A stretch of DNA of 62,060 nucleotides, taken from Sphingomonas sp. Lineage in GTDB: Bacteria; Pseudomonadota; Alphaproteobacteria; Sphingomonadales; Sphingomonadaceae. The notes under the pieces were generated by a model. That model saw nothing but the letters and a program-made list of their open reading frames with translations. It was not told where the DNA came from and ran no database searches. The stretch covers positions 1 to 62,060 of the forward strand of contig NZ_JACCSU010000042.1 of the NCBI RefSeq assembly GCF_013812825.1, read 5' to 3'. The position numbers and the translations under genes are program-made. Every line of letters begins with the position of its first letter. Positions within the stretch are counted from its first letter, which is position 1. Positions 10,048-20,063 of the stretch are shown here, in pieces.

Positions 10048-10470
10048 ATGGCGACCGAACGCACCTTTTCGATCATCAAGCCCGATGCCACCCGGCGCAA
10101 CATCACCGGCGCGATCACCAAGATGCTCGAGGACGCGGGCCTGCGAGTGGTCGCGTCGAGGCGCATCCGGATGACCCGCGAGCAGGCCGAAGGCTTCTAC
10201 GCAGTCCACCGCGAGCGGCCGTTCTTCAACGACCTGTGCGCCTTCATGACCTCAGGGCCGGTGGTGGTGCAGGTGCTCGAGGGCGACGATGCGGTCGTCC
10301 GCAACCGCGAGGTGATGGGCGCCACCAACCCCGCCGACGCCGACGAGGGCACCATCCGCAAGACCTACGCCGAATCGATCGAGGCCAATTCGGTCCACGG
10401 CTCCGACAGCCCGGAGAACGCACAGGTCGAGATCGACTTCTTCTTCAAGCCCGACGAGATCGTCGGCTAG
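10048..10470 (+). CDS. ndk: Nucleoside diphosphate kinase
   Basis: 140-residue Ndk, which transfers phosphate from ATP to nucleoside diphosphates through a phosphohistidine. [18 protein letters not shown] is the standard N-terminus and SVHGSDS contains the active-site His117. ATG 10048 follows the ribosome-binding sequence caggag. Length is exactly that expected. The gene is convergent with purN; the space between their stop codons is discussed as a probable gene remnant. Confidence 0.97.
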   Translation: MATERTFSIIKPDATRRNITGAITKMLEDAGLRVVASRRIRMTREQAEGFYAVHRERPFFNDLCAFMTSGPVVVQVLEGDDAVVRNREVMGATNPADADEGTIRKTYAESIEANSVHGSDSPENAQVEIDFFFKPDEIVG

Positions 10471-10541
10471 TCAGCGGCCGCCGGCTTCGAGCCGGCGACG
10501 AACAAGGTCGGCTGGCCGTGCGACAGCCGCTCCTGCGCTTC
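10467..10541 (-). pseudogene. Possible MmcQ/YjbR-family gene remnant behind purN
   Basis: Directly after the purN stop, one minus-strand frame reads [17 protein letters not shown] followed by SKPAAAD and a stop codon at 10467-10469. From memory, the first part resembles the N-terminal E-R-x-SHG-x-P-xxF-V segment of small MmcQ/YjbR-type proteins (about 110-120 residues). Only about 24 residues remain. An ATG at 10543 overlaps the purN stop as ATGA but is in a different frame from this peptide. Seen: the peptide and frame. Inferred: an internal deletion removed most of a gene once translated after purN. The match is short and could be chance. Confidence 0.3.
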
Positions 10542-11115
10542 ATTGCCGGACGAACTCCCGAAGCGCTTTGGGATATAGCCGATGCTCGGCCTCGAGCACG
10601 CGCTGTTCGAGCGCCGACGCGTCGTCGCCCGCCTCGATCGCCACTTCGATCTGGCCGAGCACCTTGCCGGCGTCGACCTTTTCGGTGACGATGTGGACCG
10701 AGCAGCCGGCGACCGTGTCGCGGGCGGCGATCGCCCGGGCATGCGTATCGAGACCCGGATATTTGGGCAGCAGCGAGGGGTGGATGTTGACGATCCGGCC
10801 GCCCCATTGCTCGACGAAGCGGCTCGACAGCAGGCGCATGTAGCCGGCCAGCGCGATGGTGCCGACGCGGTGGTCGCGCAGGGCCCGGTCGAGCGCCGCC
10901 TCGAACTCCTCGCGCGCCACTCCCTTGCTGTCCCAGGTCCAGGTCGGGATGCCGGCCCCGCGGGCGTAATCGAGGCCCGGCGCCTGCGGCTTGTTCGAGG
11001 CGACCAGGACCACCTGATAGCCGCTCGACTGCTCGATCAGCGCCCGCATGTTGCTGCCGCGGCCCGAGATCAGGATGGCGACCCGCCGCTGGTCGCCCGG
11101 CGCCCGCTCAGCCAT
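10540..11115 (-). CDS. purN: Phosphoribosylglycinamide formyltransferase
   Basis: 191-residue PurN, which transfers a formyl group from 10-formyl-tetrahydrofolate to GAR in de novo purine synthesis. [20 protein letters not shown] is the N-terminal phosphate-binding region. [20 protein letters not shown] holds the catalytic asparagine and histidine, and [19 protein letters not shown] completes the active site. The start ATG overlaps the purM stop by 8 bp, so the two are translationally coupled. The C-terminus ends EFVRQ, somewhat shorter than the E. coli enzyme but after all catalytic elements. Confidence 0.95.
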   Translation of the reverse strand: MAERAPGDQRRVAILISGRGSNMRALIEQSSGYQVVLVASNKPQAPGLDYARGAGIPTWTWDSKGVAREEFEAALDRALRDHRVGTIALAGYMRLLSSRFVEQWGGRIVNIHPSLLPKYPGLDTHARAIAARDTVAGCSVHIVTEKVDAGKVLGQIEVAIEAGDDASALEQRVLEAEHRLYPKALREFVRQ

Positions 11116-12193
11116 AAAAAGTCGCGGTCCAGTCTTCGTCCGAGCCCCAGCTGCCGGCTGGGCCGCGGACCGTGCAGCCGCGCTTGCCGTTCGTAATTCG
11201 GCCGATGCGGTGAACCGTCTCGCCGGCCTGCTCCAGTTCCCGCGCCACCGGTCCGGCCTGAGCTTCGGCCACGATCGCGACCATTCCGACGCCGCAGTTG
11301 AAGGTCCGCGCCATCTCCGCGGCCGCGAGGTCGCCGCCTTCCTGGAGGAGCGCGAAGATCCGCGGCAGCGGCCATTCGCCGGCTTCTACTAGAGCGTGAC
11401 AATCATCCGGTAGAACTCTTGGAATATTCTCGAGAAATCCGCCGCCGGTGACATGCGCGATCCCGTCGATACGACCGGATTGGATGACCGGCAGCACCGA
11501 TCGAACATAGATTCGGGTCGGCTCGAGCAGCGTTTCGCCCAACGTCTTCCCGCTTGGCAGCGACTGGTGGAGGTCCCACTCCCGCTCGGCGATGATTCGG
11601 CGAACCAAAGAGAAGCCATTGCTGTGCACGCCCGAGCTCGCCAGGCCGAGGATCACATGCCCAGGCGCGATTCCGGCGCCGGTCAGCTGCGCCGACCGCT
11701 CGACCGCTCCGACGCAGAAGCCGGCAAGGTCGTAATCGCCGTTGGCGTACATGCCCGGCATCTCGGCCGTCTCGCCGCCGATCAGCGCGCAGCCCGCCTG
11801 TCGGCAGCCCTCCGCGATCGACGCGACGACCGCCGCCGCGACGTCGCCGTCCAGTTTGCCGGTCGCGAAATAGTCGAGGAAGAACAACGGCTCGGCACCC
11901 TGGACGATTAGGTCGTTGGCGCACATTGCGACAAGGTCGATGCCGACGCCGTCGTGCCGCCCAAGCTCGATGGCCAGCTTGAGCTTGGTTCCAACGCCGT
12001 CGTTGGCCGCGACCAGCAGCGGGTCCCGGTAGCCGGCGGCCTTCAGGTCGAACAGGCCGCCGAACCCGCCGAGTTCCGCGTCCGCGCCCGGCCGAGCGGT
12101 CGATTTCGCGAGCGGCCCGATCGCCTTCACCAGCGCGTTGCCGGCGGCGATCGATACCCCTGCGTCGGCATAGGTCAGAGGCTTTCGGGTCAC
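11108..12193 (-). CDS. purM: Phosphoribosylformylglycinamidine cyclo-ligase
   Basis: 361-residue AIR synthetase, the ATP-dependent ring closure of FGAM to aminoimidazole ribotide. The N-terminus [20 protein letters not shown] corresponds to the family start, and the only fitting initiator is GTG at 12193; the frame extends further upstream but that part is the antisense of the DUF2066 gene. Family segments [54 protein letters not shown] are present in pieces, as are [10 protein letters not shown] and [13 protein letters not shown]. It is followed by purN with an 8-bp overlap and is divergent from the DUF2066 gene. Confidence 0.95.
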   Translation of the reverse strand: MTRKPLTYADAGVSIAAGNALVKAIGPLAKSTARPGADAELGGFGGLFDLKAAGYRDPLLVAANDGVGTKLKLAIELGRHDGVGIDLVAMCANDLIVQGAEPLFFLDYFATGKLDGDVAAAVVASIAEGCRQAGCALIGGETAEMPGMYANGDYDLAGFCVGAVERSAQLTGAGIAPGHVILGLASSGVHSNGFSLVRRIIAEREWDLHQSLPSGKTLGETLLEPTRIYVRSVLPVIQSGRIDGIAHVTGGGFLENIPRVLPDDCHALVEAGEWPLPRIFALLQEGGDLAAAEMARTFNCGVGMVAIVAEAQAGPVARELEQAGETVHRIGRITNGKRGCTVRGPAGSWGSDEDWTATFYG

Positions 12194-12256
12194 GGCTGAG
12201 GCCCGTAGAGACAAGCCGCTTGGATTTCCACGCCGTTGTCGCCAAAAGCCGCAGCG

Positions 12257-13546
12257 ATGCTCCGCCGGACGTTCCTTCCCGCACTGCTGCTGTTTCTCGT
12301 CGCCGTCACCCTGTCGGGCGCGCTTTACGCGCAGCTCGAGAGCGGCGAGCGTGGAATCCTGCCGATCGACAGCTCGGGAACGCTCGAGATCACCGGCATC
12401 CACGTCGACGTCGGGGGCAAGGACGCGGCGAGCGCCCGCTACTCCGGCTGGCGCCTCGCCCAGCGGCAGGGCTTCCGGGCGCTGTGGGCGAAAACCCACG
12501 GCCGGCCGATCAGCGAAGCGCCGTCGCTGCCGGATTCAACGCTTGACGGGCTGGTCAGCTCGATCACCATCGAACGCGAGCAGATCGGCCCCAACCGCTA
12601 CATCGCCGATCTCGGTATATTGTTCGACCGCGCCCGCGCCGGTGAAATACTGGGCGTCGGAGGCCCGCGGCGGCAGTCCCCGCCAATGCTCCTGATCCCG
12701 ATCTTGGTCAGCGGCGGCACCGCAACGTCCGTGGAGCTTCGCAATTCCTGGCAACGCGCCTGGGCCCAGTTCCGGACTTCGCAGAGCACGATCGATTATG
12801 TCCGGGTCAGCGGGATGAACGTCGACCCGTTGCTGGTCAATGCCGCGCAGACGAATCGCCCCGGACGCGGCTGGTGGCGCAATATCGTCGACCTTTACGG
12901 CGCCGCCGACATCCTGGTCGCGCAGGTCCAGCTTCACCGGCTCTATCCGGGCGGACCTGCGCGGGCCCGGTTCATCGCCCGTCACGGGCCCGATAATGAG
13001 ATCGTCGGCGGGTTCACCCTGACCGCTCCCAACAGCGATGCGATCCCGGCGATGATGAACGAGGGCGTGCGCCGCATGGACGAGCTGTTCATGGCCGCTC
13101 TGGAGGCGGGAGCGCTTGAGCGCGACCCGTCGCTCGACATCCCGGAGCCGCCGCCGCTGCCCGAGTTGGAGGAGGAGGTGGTGGAAGCGCCGCGATCGCA
13201 GGCCCAGCAGCAGGCCTTTGCCTTCCAGGTGCAGATCACGGCGCCCAACGTGACCGTCTACAATTTCGCGATGGCGCATCTGCGCACGGTGCCGGGGATC
13301 GAGCAGGTCACCCCGCAGAGCATCAATCCGGGTGGGACCAGCTACATCCTGGTCAGCTTCCGCGGATCGGGTGCGCAACTGGCGGCGGCGCTGATCGCCC
13401 GCGGCTGGTCGGCAGATTATGGCGGTACGGTGGTCCGGATGCGGGGCGGCGCCGGGCCGCCGCCGCCGGTTCCACCGCCGCCACCGATCCAGCAGCCGCA
13501 GCCCCAGCCGCAGCCTCCCGGCCAGCCGGTCGCAAACACGCAATGA
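12257..13546 (+). CDS. DUF2066 domain protein
   Basis: 429-residue protein of unknown function with an N-terminal signal sequence or anchor (about 4-24, [21 protein letters not shown]), so periplasmic or membrane-attached. The body matches the DUF2066 type, in which a conserved region of about 250 residues is followed here by an acidic Pro/Glu stretch ([15 protein letters not shown]). A smaller C-terminal module and a Pro/Gln-rich tail follow. No catalytic residues are evident. ATG 12257 is chosen because the upstream alternative is TTG. Divergent from purM and overlapping hda by 4 bp (ATGA). The linkage purM/DUF2066/hda recurs in alphaproteobacteria, but no functional link is established. 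Confidence 0.75.
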   Translation: MLRRTFLPALLLFLVAVTLSGALYAQLESGERGILPIDSSGTLEITGIHVDVGGKDAASARYSGWRLAQRQGFRALWAKTHGRPISEAPSLPDSTLDGLVSSITIEREQIGPNRYIADLGILFDRARAGEILGVGGPRRQSPPMLLIPILVSGGTATSVELRNSWQRAWAQFRTSQSTIDYVRVSGMNVDPLLVNAAQTNRPGRGWWRNIVDLYGAADILVAQVQLHRLYPGGPARARFIARHGPDNEIVGGFTLTAPNSDAIPAMMNEGVRRMDELFMAALEAGALERDPSLDIPEPPPLPELEEEVVEAPRSQAQQQAFAFQVQITAPNVTVYNFAMAHLRTVPGIEQVTPQSINPGGTSYILVSFRGSGAQLAAALIARGWSADYGGTVVRMRGGAGPPPPVPPPPPIQQPQPQPQPPGQPVANTQ

Positions 13547-14163
13547 AGAGCGGTCCCGACCAGATCGCACTGCCGCTCGACTGGCCGCAATGCGCGGGTG
13601 ACGCCCGGCTGATCCTGTCCGATGCCAACCGCGAGGCGTTCGACCATTTCCGCAAGTGGAGCATGTGGCCGGTCAAGGCGAGCATCCTCACCGGCCCCCG
13701 CCGCTCCGGCCGCACCCTGCTCGCCCGAAGCTTCGTCGAGCGGGTCGGAGGCCGGCTGTTCGATGGCGCCGAACGCGGCAACGAGGAAGATCTGTTCCAT
13801 GCCTGGAACGACGCCCAGGACAGCGGCCGCCCGTTGGTGATGATCACCGATGTCGTTCCGCCGCAGTGGCAGCCGCGGCTTGCCGACCTGCGCACCCGGC
13901 TCGCGGTGACTCCGGTCGCCACCATCGGCCTGCCCGACGATTTCCTGTTTGCCCGGCTGATCGAGCTGTTGTTTGCCGACCGAGGTCTGCACGTGCCCGG
14001 CGAAGCGTTGCGCTTCATGGTCGAGCGCCTGGAGCGCGATTATTGGGCGGCCGAGCGGGCGGTGGAGGCGGTCGACCGCTTCGCGATCGCCGAGCGGGCG
14101 CGGCTGACCCTGCCGACGATCCGGCGAGCGCTGGGCGAAGCCAATCTGATTTCGAGCGAATGA
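13543..14163 (+). CDS. hda: DnaA regulatory inactivator Hda/HdaA
   Basis: 206-residue DnaA-like AAA+ protein. With the DNA-loaded beta clamp it stimulates ATP hydrolysis by DnaA and so prevents re-initiation. An N-terminal clamp-binding motif QIALPLD (7-13) is present. The Walker A position reads GPRRSGRT (51-58), with arginine where lysine is usual, and the Walker B segment (PLVMITDVV) lacks the usual acidic pair; nucleotide handling is therefore atypical. There is no C-terminal DnaA DNA-binding domain, which separates it from DnaA. Start ATG overlaps the DUF2066 stop, so translation is coupled. Confidence 0.88.
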   Translation: MKSGPDQIALPLDWPQCAGDARLILSDANREAFDHFRKWSMWPVKASILTGPRRSGRTLLARSFVERVGGRLFDGAERGNEEDLFHAWNDAQDSGRPLVMITDVVPPQWQPRLADLRTRLAVTPVATIGLPDDFLFARLIELLFADRGLHVPGEALRFMVERLERDYWAAERAVEAVDRFAIAERARLTLPTIRRALGEANLISSE

Positions 14164-14463
14164 TCAGCCGCAGTTGGCGGCGATCACCCGGTTGCCGGCA
14201 TCGACCCGCACCGTCAGCCGATCTTCGCGATATTCCATGGTGATCATCGAACCCGGCGGCACCCAGCGGACCGTCTTGGCGCCCGACGCCCGCCGCATCT
14301 CGGCGCCCAGCTCGGCCGTCGCCGCGCGGCCGACGAACCGCTCCAGGCCCTGACTTCGGCAGGTGAAACCCGGTGTTGCGCCCCGGACTGGAATCTCCGG
14401 CTGGGGAGCAGCGGCGGCACAGGCCGGCAGGGCCATCGTCAAAAGAGGAATCGCTTTACGCAT
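14164..14463 (-). CDS. I78-family peptidase inhibitor, putative lipoprotein
   Basis: 99-residue protein. It has an N-terminal hydrophobic stretch with a possible lipobox (LPAC, cysteine at residue 15), so it is likely a lipoprotein or secreted. The remainder is the I78 inhibitor fold: FTCRSQGLERFVGRAATAELGAEMRR, then SGAKTVRWVPPGSMITMEYREDRL and a terminal Cys-Gly with conserved cysteines. Members inhibit serine peptidases. Its ATG overlaps the end of rnd by 8 bp, so it is translated after rnd on the same mRNA. It converges with hda; the stops abut as TGATCA. The target peptidase is unknown. Confidence 0.85.
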   Translation of the reverse strand: MRKAIPLLTMALPACAAAAPQPEIPVRGATPGFTCRSQGLERFVGRAATAELGAEMRRASGAKTVRWVPPGSMITMEYREDRLTVRVDAGNRVIAANCG

Positions 14464-15637
14464 CGACCGGTTCTTTCACCATCCGGCTTAACTTGAGCTT
14501 GCCGTTCTCGATCGCGAAGCCGATTCGGCCCTCGACCAGGTTGACGGCGTCGCGCCCGAATTCCTCGAACCGCCAGCCCGACAGGATATTGAGGCCGTTG
14601 CGGACCCCGGCCGCGAGCGCCTCCAGCTCGTCGGCTCGGGCGATCAGCCGCGGCGCCACCCCCGCCTCCTTGGCGCGAATCTTGAGCAGCAGCTTCAGAA
14701 GGTCGCTGACCAGGGCGCCCTCCTTGGTCAGCCCCGGCCGGCGCGGCTCGCGGTCGGGCAGCTCGTGCGGCTCGAGCGGCTTGGCCGAAGCGAGCGCGGC
14801 CATCAGCCTGGCGCCGATGTCGTTCGACTGCCAGCCCGACGACAGTCCGCGGACCTGGCCCAGCTCTTCCTGCTTCTTGGGCGGATGGACCGCGAGCTCG
14901 CCCAGAGTGTCGTCCTTGACGATCCGGCCGCGCGGCAAGTTCTTCGAGCGCGCTTCGGTCTCGCGCCACCCGGCCAGCGCCTTCAGCCGGCCGAGCACCG
15001 CCGGGTTGCGGCTCGGCAGCTTGAGGCGTTTCCACGCATCCTGCGCGTCGAAGGCGAAGCTCGACGGGTCGGCCAGCCGCTCCATCTCCTCGTCGAGCCA
15101 GGCGCCGCGCCCGTTCTTGCGCAGCCGGTCGACCATCCGCGGGAAAATCGTCGCCAGATGAGTGACGTCCGCGATCGCATAGTCGATCTGCCGCTTGTCG
15201 AGCGGCCGGCGGCTCCAGTCGGTGAAGCGAGCCCCCTTGTCGAGGCTGTGGCCGAGCAGCGATTCGATCAGGTTCGAGTAGCCGACCTGCTCGCCATGGC
15301 CGAGCGCCATCGCCGCGATCTGGGTGTCGAACAGCGGGCTGGGCACCTTGCCGGTCAGATTGTGGACGATTTCCAGGTCCTGGCCGCCGGCATGGAAGAC
15401 TTTCAGCACGTCCTTGTTTTCGACCAGCAGCTCGAGGATCGGCGACAGGTCGATGTCCGCCTGGGGGTCGATCGCCGCTGCTTCCTCGCTGCTGGCGACC
15501 TGCAGCAGGCACAGGATCGGCCAGTAGGTGTTCTCGCGCATGAACTCGGTGTCGACGGCGATGAACGGTTGCCGCGAGAGCCGGTCGACCAGGCTGGAGA
15601 GTTCGTCGGTCTTGGTAATGAGCGGGTGAATTCGCAT
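14456..15637 (-). CDS. rnd: Ribonuclease D
   Basis: 393-residue 3'-5' exoribonuclease that trims tRNA precursors and other structured RNAs. The DEDD catalytic motifs are visible: FIAVDTEFMRE (Exo I), the Exo II region around LKVFHAGGQDLEI and the Exo III YAIADVTHLATIF. HRDC-type helical regions follow, with EALAAG-like repeats. ATG 15637 (MRIHPLITKTDEL) gives the usual start; an upstream in-frame extension has no family support. Divergent from aspS and overlapping the downstream inhibitor gene by 8 bp. Confidence 0.93.
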   Translation of the reverse strand: MRIHPLITKTDELSSLVDRLSRQPFIAVDTEFMRENTYWPILCLLQVASSEEAAAIDPQADIDLSPILELLVENKDVLKVFHAGGQDLEIVHNLTGKVPSPLFDTQIAAMALGHGEQVGYSNLIESLLGHSLDKGARFTDWSRRPLDKRQIDYAIADVTHLATIFPRMVDRLRKNGRGAWLDEEMERLADPSSFAFDAQDAWKRLKLPSRNPAVLGRLKALAGWRETEARSKNLPRGRIVKDDTLGELAVHPPKKQEELGQVRGLSSGWQSNDIGARLMAALASAKPLEPHELPDREPRRPGLTKEGALVSDLLKLLLKIRAKEAGVAPRLIARADELEALAAGVRNGLNILSGWRFEEFGRDAVNLVEGRIGFAIENGKLKLSRMVKEPVDA

Positions 15638-15750
15638 GAGTCTCACCGGCAATAGCGCCCGCCCGCGGGTTGACAAAGCGCCGAGTGAAGGGCGAAGCGC
15701 GGCGCGTCTTTTTTCCTCACTTCCGACAGTCAAGCGGGCCCCGGCCGACC

Positions 15751-17523
15751 ATGCACGCCTATCGCACCCATAGCTGCGCCGAGCTTCGCTCCACCGACGT
15801 CGGTTCGACCGTCCGGCTGTCCGGCTGGATTCACCGCAAGCGCGACCATGGCGGCGTCCTGTTCGTCGATTTGCGTGATCATTATGGGCTCACCCAGGTG
15901 GTCGCGGCGGCGGGCAGCGAGGCGCTCCGGCTGCTCGACGCGCTGCGGGTGGAGTCGGTGATCACGGTCACCGGCGAAGTGGTCTCGCGGGGCGCTGAAG
16001 CGGTCAACCCGAAGCTCGCGACCGGCGAGATCGAGGTGGTCGCGCGCCAAGTGTCCGTGCAGTCGGCCGCCGCCGACCTGCCGATGCCGGTTGCCGGCGA
16101 GGCCGACTATCCCGAGGACATCCGCCTCAAGTACCGCTACCTCGACCTTCGCCGCGAGCGCATCCACGACAACATCATGCTGCGCTCGGCGGTGATCGCG
16201 TCGGTCCGGCGGCGGATGATCGACCAGGGATTCACCGAGTTCCAGACGCCGATCCTCACCGCTTCGTCGCCCGAGGGCGCGCGCGATTATCTGGTTCCGA
16301 GCCGGATCCACCCGGGTAAGTTCTACGCGCTCCCGCAGGCGCCGCAGATGTTCAAGCAGTTGATCATGGTCGCGGGCTTCGACCGCTATTTCCAGATCGC
16401 GCCCTGCTTTCGCGACGAGGACGCGCGCGCCGACCGCTCACCGGGCGAATTCTACCAGCTCGATTTCGAAATGAGCTTCGTCACTCAGGACGACGTGTTC
16501 GCCGCGCTGGAGCCGGTGCTCGCCGGGCTGTTCGAGGAATTCGCCGACGGCAAGTCGGTGACGCCGGCCGGGCAGTTCCCGCGCATCCCGTACCGCGAGG
16601 CGATGCTCAAATACGGCACCGACAAGCCCGATCTCAGGAACCCGCTGCTGGTCCATGAGGTCGGCGAGCGCTTCCGCGGGTCGGGCTTCGGACTGTTCGC
16701 CAAGATCGTCGATGGCGGCGGGGTGGTGCGCGCGATCGCCGCTCCCGGCACCGCCGGCCTGAGCCGAAAATTCTTCGACGACATGAACGAATGGGCGCGA
16801 GGCGAAGGCTTCGCCGGGCTCGGCTACGCGACGCGCAAGGGGGGCGAGTGGGGCGGGCCGATCGCCAAAAACCACGGCACCGAGGGCATGGACGCGCTCG
16901 CCGAGGCGATGGGTCTCGGCCCCGACGACGGGATTTTCTTCGCCGCCGGCAAGGAAGCGGAAGCGGCGCGGCTCGCCGGGCTCGCTCGGACCCGCGTCGC
17001 CGAGCATCTCGACCTCATCGAAAAAGACTCGTTCCGTTTCTGCTGGATCGTCGATTTCCCGATGTTCGAGTTCAACGACGACCAGAAGAAGGTCGACTTT
17101 TCGCACAACCCCTTCTCGATGCCGCAGGGCGAGCTCGAGGCGCTCGAAACCAGGGACCCGCTCGACATCCTTGCCTGGCAGTATGACATCGTCTGCAACG
17201 GGGTGGAGCTGAGCTCGGGCGCGATCCGCAATCACCGCCCGGACATCATGTACAAGGCGTTTGAAGTCGCCGGCTACACTCGCGAGGAGGTCGACCGCGA
17301 GTTCTCGGGCATGATCAACGCCCTCAAGTACGGCGCGCCGCCGCACGGCGGTTCGGCGCCGGGCATCGACCGGATCGTCATGCTGCTCGCCGGCGAGCCC
17401 AACATCCGCGAGGTGGTGCTGTTCCCGATGAACCAGAAGGCCGAGGATTTGATGATGAACGCCCCCGCGCCGGTGTCGGACAAGCAGCTCAAGGAGCTGT
17501 CGATCAAGGTCGTCGGAAGCTAG
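15751..17523 (+). CDS. aspS: Aspartyl-tRNA synthetase
   Basis: 590-residue bacterial-type class II synthetase that charges tRNA-Asp, and possibly tRNA-Asn if the enzyme is non-discriminating. The OB-fold anticodon-binding domain ([22 protein letters not shown]) is followed by class II motif 2 ([19 protein letters not shown]). The bacterial GAD insert follows ([20 protein letters not shown]), and motif 3 near the C-terminus includes [23 protein letters not shown]. Starts at ATG 15751; a longer in-frame extension lacks family similarity. The stop codon is shared with that of greB in CTAG. Confidence 0.97.
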   Translation: MHAYRTHSCAELRSTDVGSTVRLSGWIHRKRDHGGVLFVDLRDHYGLTQVVAAAGSEALRLLDALRVESVITVTGEVVSRGAEAVNPKLATGEIEVVARQVSVQSAAADLPMPVAGEADYPEDIRLKYRYLDLRRERIHDNIMLRSAVIASVRRRMIDQGFTEFQTPILTASSPEGARDYLVPSRIHPGKFYALPQAPQMFKQLIMVAGFDRYFQIAPCFRDEDARADRSPGEFYQLDFEMSFVTQDDVFAALEPVLAGLFEEFADGKSVTPAGQFPRIPYREAMLKYGTDKPDLRNPLLVHEVGERFRGSGFGLFAKIVDGGGVVRAIAAPGTAGLSRKFFDDMNEWARGEGFAGLGYATRKGGEWGGPIAKNHGTEGMDALAEAMGLGPDDGIFFAAGKEAEAARLAGLARTRVAEHLDLIEKDSFRFCWIVDFPMFEFNDDQKKVDFSHNPFSMPQGELEALETRDPLDILAWQYDIVCNGVELSSGAIRNHRPDIMYKAFEVAGYTREEVDREFSGMINALKYGAPPHGGSAPGIDRIVMLLAGEPNIREVVLFPMNQKAEDLMMNAPAPVSDKQLKELSIKVVGS

Positions 17524-18005
17524 CCGCCCGGATAGTCGATCGAGAGGACTTCGTAGCTCTTCTCGCCGTTCGGGAGCCGCACCATGCGTTCGTCGCCGAC
17601 CCTGGCGCCGACCAGCGCCCGGGCCAGGGGAGCGCTCCAACCGATCCGGCCCTCGCTCGCGTCGGCCTCGTCGTCGCCGACGATGGTGAGGATTCGCCGC
17701 TGGTCGTCCGCGTCCGCCAGCTCGACGGTCGCACCGAAGCGCACCTCGCCGGTCGCCGACTGGCTCGAAGGGTCGACGACCTTGGCCGCTTTCATGACCC
17801 GCGCCAGATGCGCCAGCCGGCGGTCGATCTCGCGCAGCCGCTTCTTGCCATAGAGATAATCGGCGTTTTCGGACCGGTCCCCGAGCGATGCGGCCCACGA
17901 GACGATCTCGACGATCTTCGGGCGTTCGACGCCGAACAGCTCGTCATATTCGGCGCGAAGGCGCGCGAACCCTTGCGGAGTGATGAAACGCGGCGAGTCG
18001 GCCAT
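17520..18005 (-). CDS. greB: Transcription elongation factor GreB-type
   Basis: 161-residue Gre factor that rescues backtracked RNA polymerase by stimulating transcript cleavage. The N-terminal coiled coil carries the acidic tip [20 protein letters not shown] (D43 and E46), followed by the C-terminal FKBP-like domain ([13 protein letters not shown] and [19 protein letters not shown]). The pattern [15 protein letters not shown] favours GreB over GreA, though GreA/GreB family is the safer label. It is separated by 12 bp from the lytic transglycosylase gene upstream, so the two may share a transcript. Confidence 0.88.
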   Translation of the reverse strand: MADSPRFITPQGFARLRAEYDELFGVERPKIVEIVSWAASLGDRSENADYLYGKKRLREIDRRLAHLARVMKAAKVVDPSSQSATGEVRFGATVELADADDQRRILTIVGDDEADASEGRIGWSAPLARALVGARVGDERMVRLPNGEKSYEVLSIDYPGG

Positions 18006-18017
18006 CGCGGCCGGATA

Positions 18018-19985
18018 TCAGCCTGGGCGGCTCTTTCCCAAGTAACGCGAGACGTGCATCGCCGAGCGAGGAGCGGGCTGCGGGTTCATCGAATCGTAGA
18101 CGACGCTGTTTTCGATCACCCGCTGGACATAGCCGCGGGTTTCCATGAACGGGATCGCCTCGATCCATCGGATCACGTCCGTGTTGCGCGGGTCGCCATT
18201 GGCCCGAACCCACTTGCGGACATTGCCGGAGCCGGCGTTGTAGCTCGCCACCGCCAGCGGAACGTTGCCGTTCCAATTGTTGAGCAGCCGGGCGAAATAG
18301 GCGGAGCCGAGCATCACGTTGTAAGCGGGATCGCTGGTCAGCCGGCTGCTGTTGTATGCGACCCCCATCTTGCCGGCCTGCTCGCGCGCCGTCGGAAGCA
18401 TGAGCTGCATCATGCCGCGCGCGCCGGCGTGGCTGATCGCGGCGCGGTCGAACGAGCTTTCCTGCCGAGCGATGCCGTGGGTCAGCGGCCACAAATGCCC
18501 CCGCGGCGCCGACGCGAGCGTCGGATAGGCCTGGCGGGCGTAAAACGACGCGCCCTTGTTGCGCGCCGAGCGCGAAACCCAGACCGACACGTCCTGGCGG
18601 CCGATTTGCTGGCCGAATTCGAGCGCCAGCGACCGCTCGGCGTCGTTCTGAAGCGATTCGGCGAGCGCCCGAATGAACAATGTCTGCTCGTCACGCCGGC
18701 CTAGCTGGCCGAGCAGCCGCGTCGCGCGGACCAGCCGGTTGCCGCTGAACACCACTCGCTGGGCATCGTTCACGACCGGGTTGATGGCCCGCGGAGCAGT
18801 CACCGAGCGCCCGACGCGCTCGAGCGCGAGCTGCCCGTAGAACAACTCGGGATAGCGGGCGGCGCTCTGGAAATAGAGGCCCGCGTCGCTCGCGCGCCCG
18901 GCCGCAAGAGCCGCGCGCCCGGCCCAATAGAGCCCCTTGGAGGCGACCTGCAGCGAGCGTCCGCCCTGCGAATAGCGGTGGAAATGCGTGACGGCTTCCG
19001 CCGGACGCCCGAGGCCGTCGAGCGCGGCAGTTCCGGCGAGCCACGTCAGCGAGGTGTAATCGTCGCGAATCCCGAGCGGTTTCAGGCTGATGTCGGTGCC
19101 GGCTGGGAACACGTCGTCGACCTGCCGGGCGATATCGTAGGCGATGCGCCACTGCCGATCGGAAGCGGCGCCGCGCGCCAGCAGCAGCATCATCTCATAG
19201 AAGCGGCCCGGATCGGTCGGACGATGAACCAGATTGCGCGGCCGAGCGAAAAGCTGTCGGGCCGCATGCTCGAGGCCGGTGTCGCGAAGGTAGCGCGCCC
19301 GGTCCATCATCAGCCCGGCATCGCTGGTCACGTTGGCCATCAGCGGCTGATACCGCCGTTCCGCGTCCGGCATCCGCGACTGCATGGCGATCCGAGCGCC
19401 GAACGAGGCGGCGCGATGCGGGCTGACGAAGCCGAGAAGACGGTGCGCGTCGCTGACCTTCTTGTCGAACAGCAGCGCATCGACCCGGCGGTCATGGTCC
19501 GAGCGGGTGAAGTGCGCCCCGTAACGGGCATGGAGGACTGGTTCGTAGGTGGTGCTGAGGTCACCGGAAGCCCAGGCCTCGCGGGCGGCGGCAAGAGCTT
19601 CGGCCTGCCGACCATTTGCGAGCAGTGCGTCGGCAAGCGCCGCATGGCCGTTGCCGGTCGTCGGCTGAGCGCTTGCAAAGAAGGCCAGCACCGTCGCCGG
19701 ATTTTCGCCGGGCCGGATCGCCCGCTCGGCGTTTCGGCGCAGCGTGGATTCACCCGGCCAGGCGGAATTGGCGACCAGGAAGCGCGCATAGTCGCCAAAG
19801 CTGTAGCCGCTGCTTTGCCGCAGCCGGCGCCAATCGGCGATCGCCCAGTTGATGTCGTTGTTGACCGCGGGTGCCGGCTGGAAGGTCGGGCGATAGCTTT
19901 GCTGCCACGGCGCTTGAGCCGAGCTCGATGCGGCGGTCGCCAGCAACGGAAGGAGAAAAGCGGCTCGTCTCATGCTGGACATCAT
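18018..19985 (-). CDS. Soluble lytic murein transglycosylase
   Basis: 655-residue periplasmic Slt-type enzyme that cleaves glycan strands of peptidoglycan to 1,6-anhydro products. It has an N-terminal signal peptide (to about SSSAQA), a long alpha-superhelical region, and a C-terminal SLT domain. The catalytic glutamate is E509 in GIARQESSFDRAAIS, followed by GARGMMQLMLPTA and the SYNAG motif VASYNAGSGNV. Three near in-frame ATGs exist (19985, 19982, 19973); the first is used here, but 19973 (MRRAAFLLPLL) would also give a good signal peptide. Divergent from dapA. Confidence 0.92.
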   Translation of the reverse strand: MMSSMRRAAFLLPLLATAASSSAQAPWQQSYRPTFQPAPAVNNDINWAIADWRRLRQSSGYSFGDYARFLVANSAWPGESTLRRNAERAIRPGENPATVLAFFASAQPTTGNGHAALADALLANGRQAEALAAAREAWASGDLSTTYEPVLHARYGAHFTRSDHDRRVDALLFDKKVSDAHRLLGFVSPHRAASFGARIAMQSRMPDAERRYQPLMANVTSDAGLMMDRARYLRDTGLEHAARQLFARPRNLVHRPTDPGRFYEMMLLLARGAASDRQWRIAYDIARQVDDVFPAGTDISLKPLGIRDDYTSLTWLAGTAALDGLGRPAEAVTHFHRYSQGGRSLQVASKGLYWAGRAALAAGRASDAGLYFQSAARYPELFYGQLALERVGRSVTAPRAINPVVNDAQRVVFSGNRLVRATRLLGQLGRRDEQTLFIRALAESLQNDAERSLALEFGQQIGRQDVSVWVSRSARNKGASFYARQAYPTLASAPRGHLWPLTHGIARQESSFDRAAISHAGARGMMQLMLPTAREQAGKMGVAYNSSRLTSDPAYNVMLGSAYFARLLNNWNGNVPLAVASYNAGSGNVRKWVRANGDPRNTDVIRWIEAIPFMETRGYVQRVIENSVVYDSMNPQPAPRSAMHVSRYLGKSRPG

Positions 19986-20063
19986 GCAGTCGCCGTCCTT
20001 ATCAGTCGCTGAACAAGAGCAGGTTCCGCCTGCAAAGTGAATCCTCCGGGAGGACTTAAGTTC

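Noticed and set aside
10543-10543. Translated gene from ATG 10543 overlapping the purN stop
   Set aside because: The frame is short and arginine-rich, typical of a GC-shadow; the family-like peptide is in another frame, so a remnant is the better reading.
11108-12499. N-terminally extended purM (about 100 residues longer)
   Set aside because: The extension is antisense to the DUF2066 gene and lacks similarity; GTG at 12193 gives the family start.
15670-15675. Perfect TTGACA before aspS
   Set aside because: No -10-like hexamer at 16-18 bp; probably chance.
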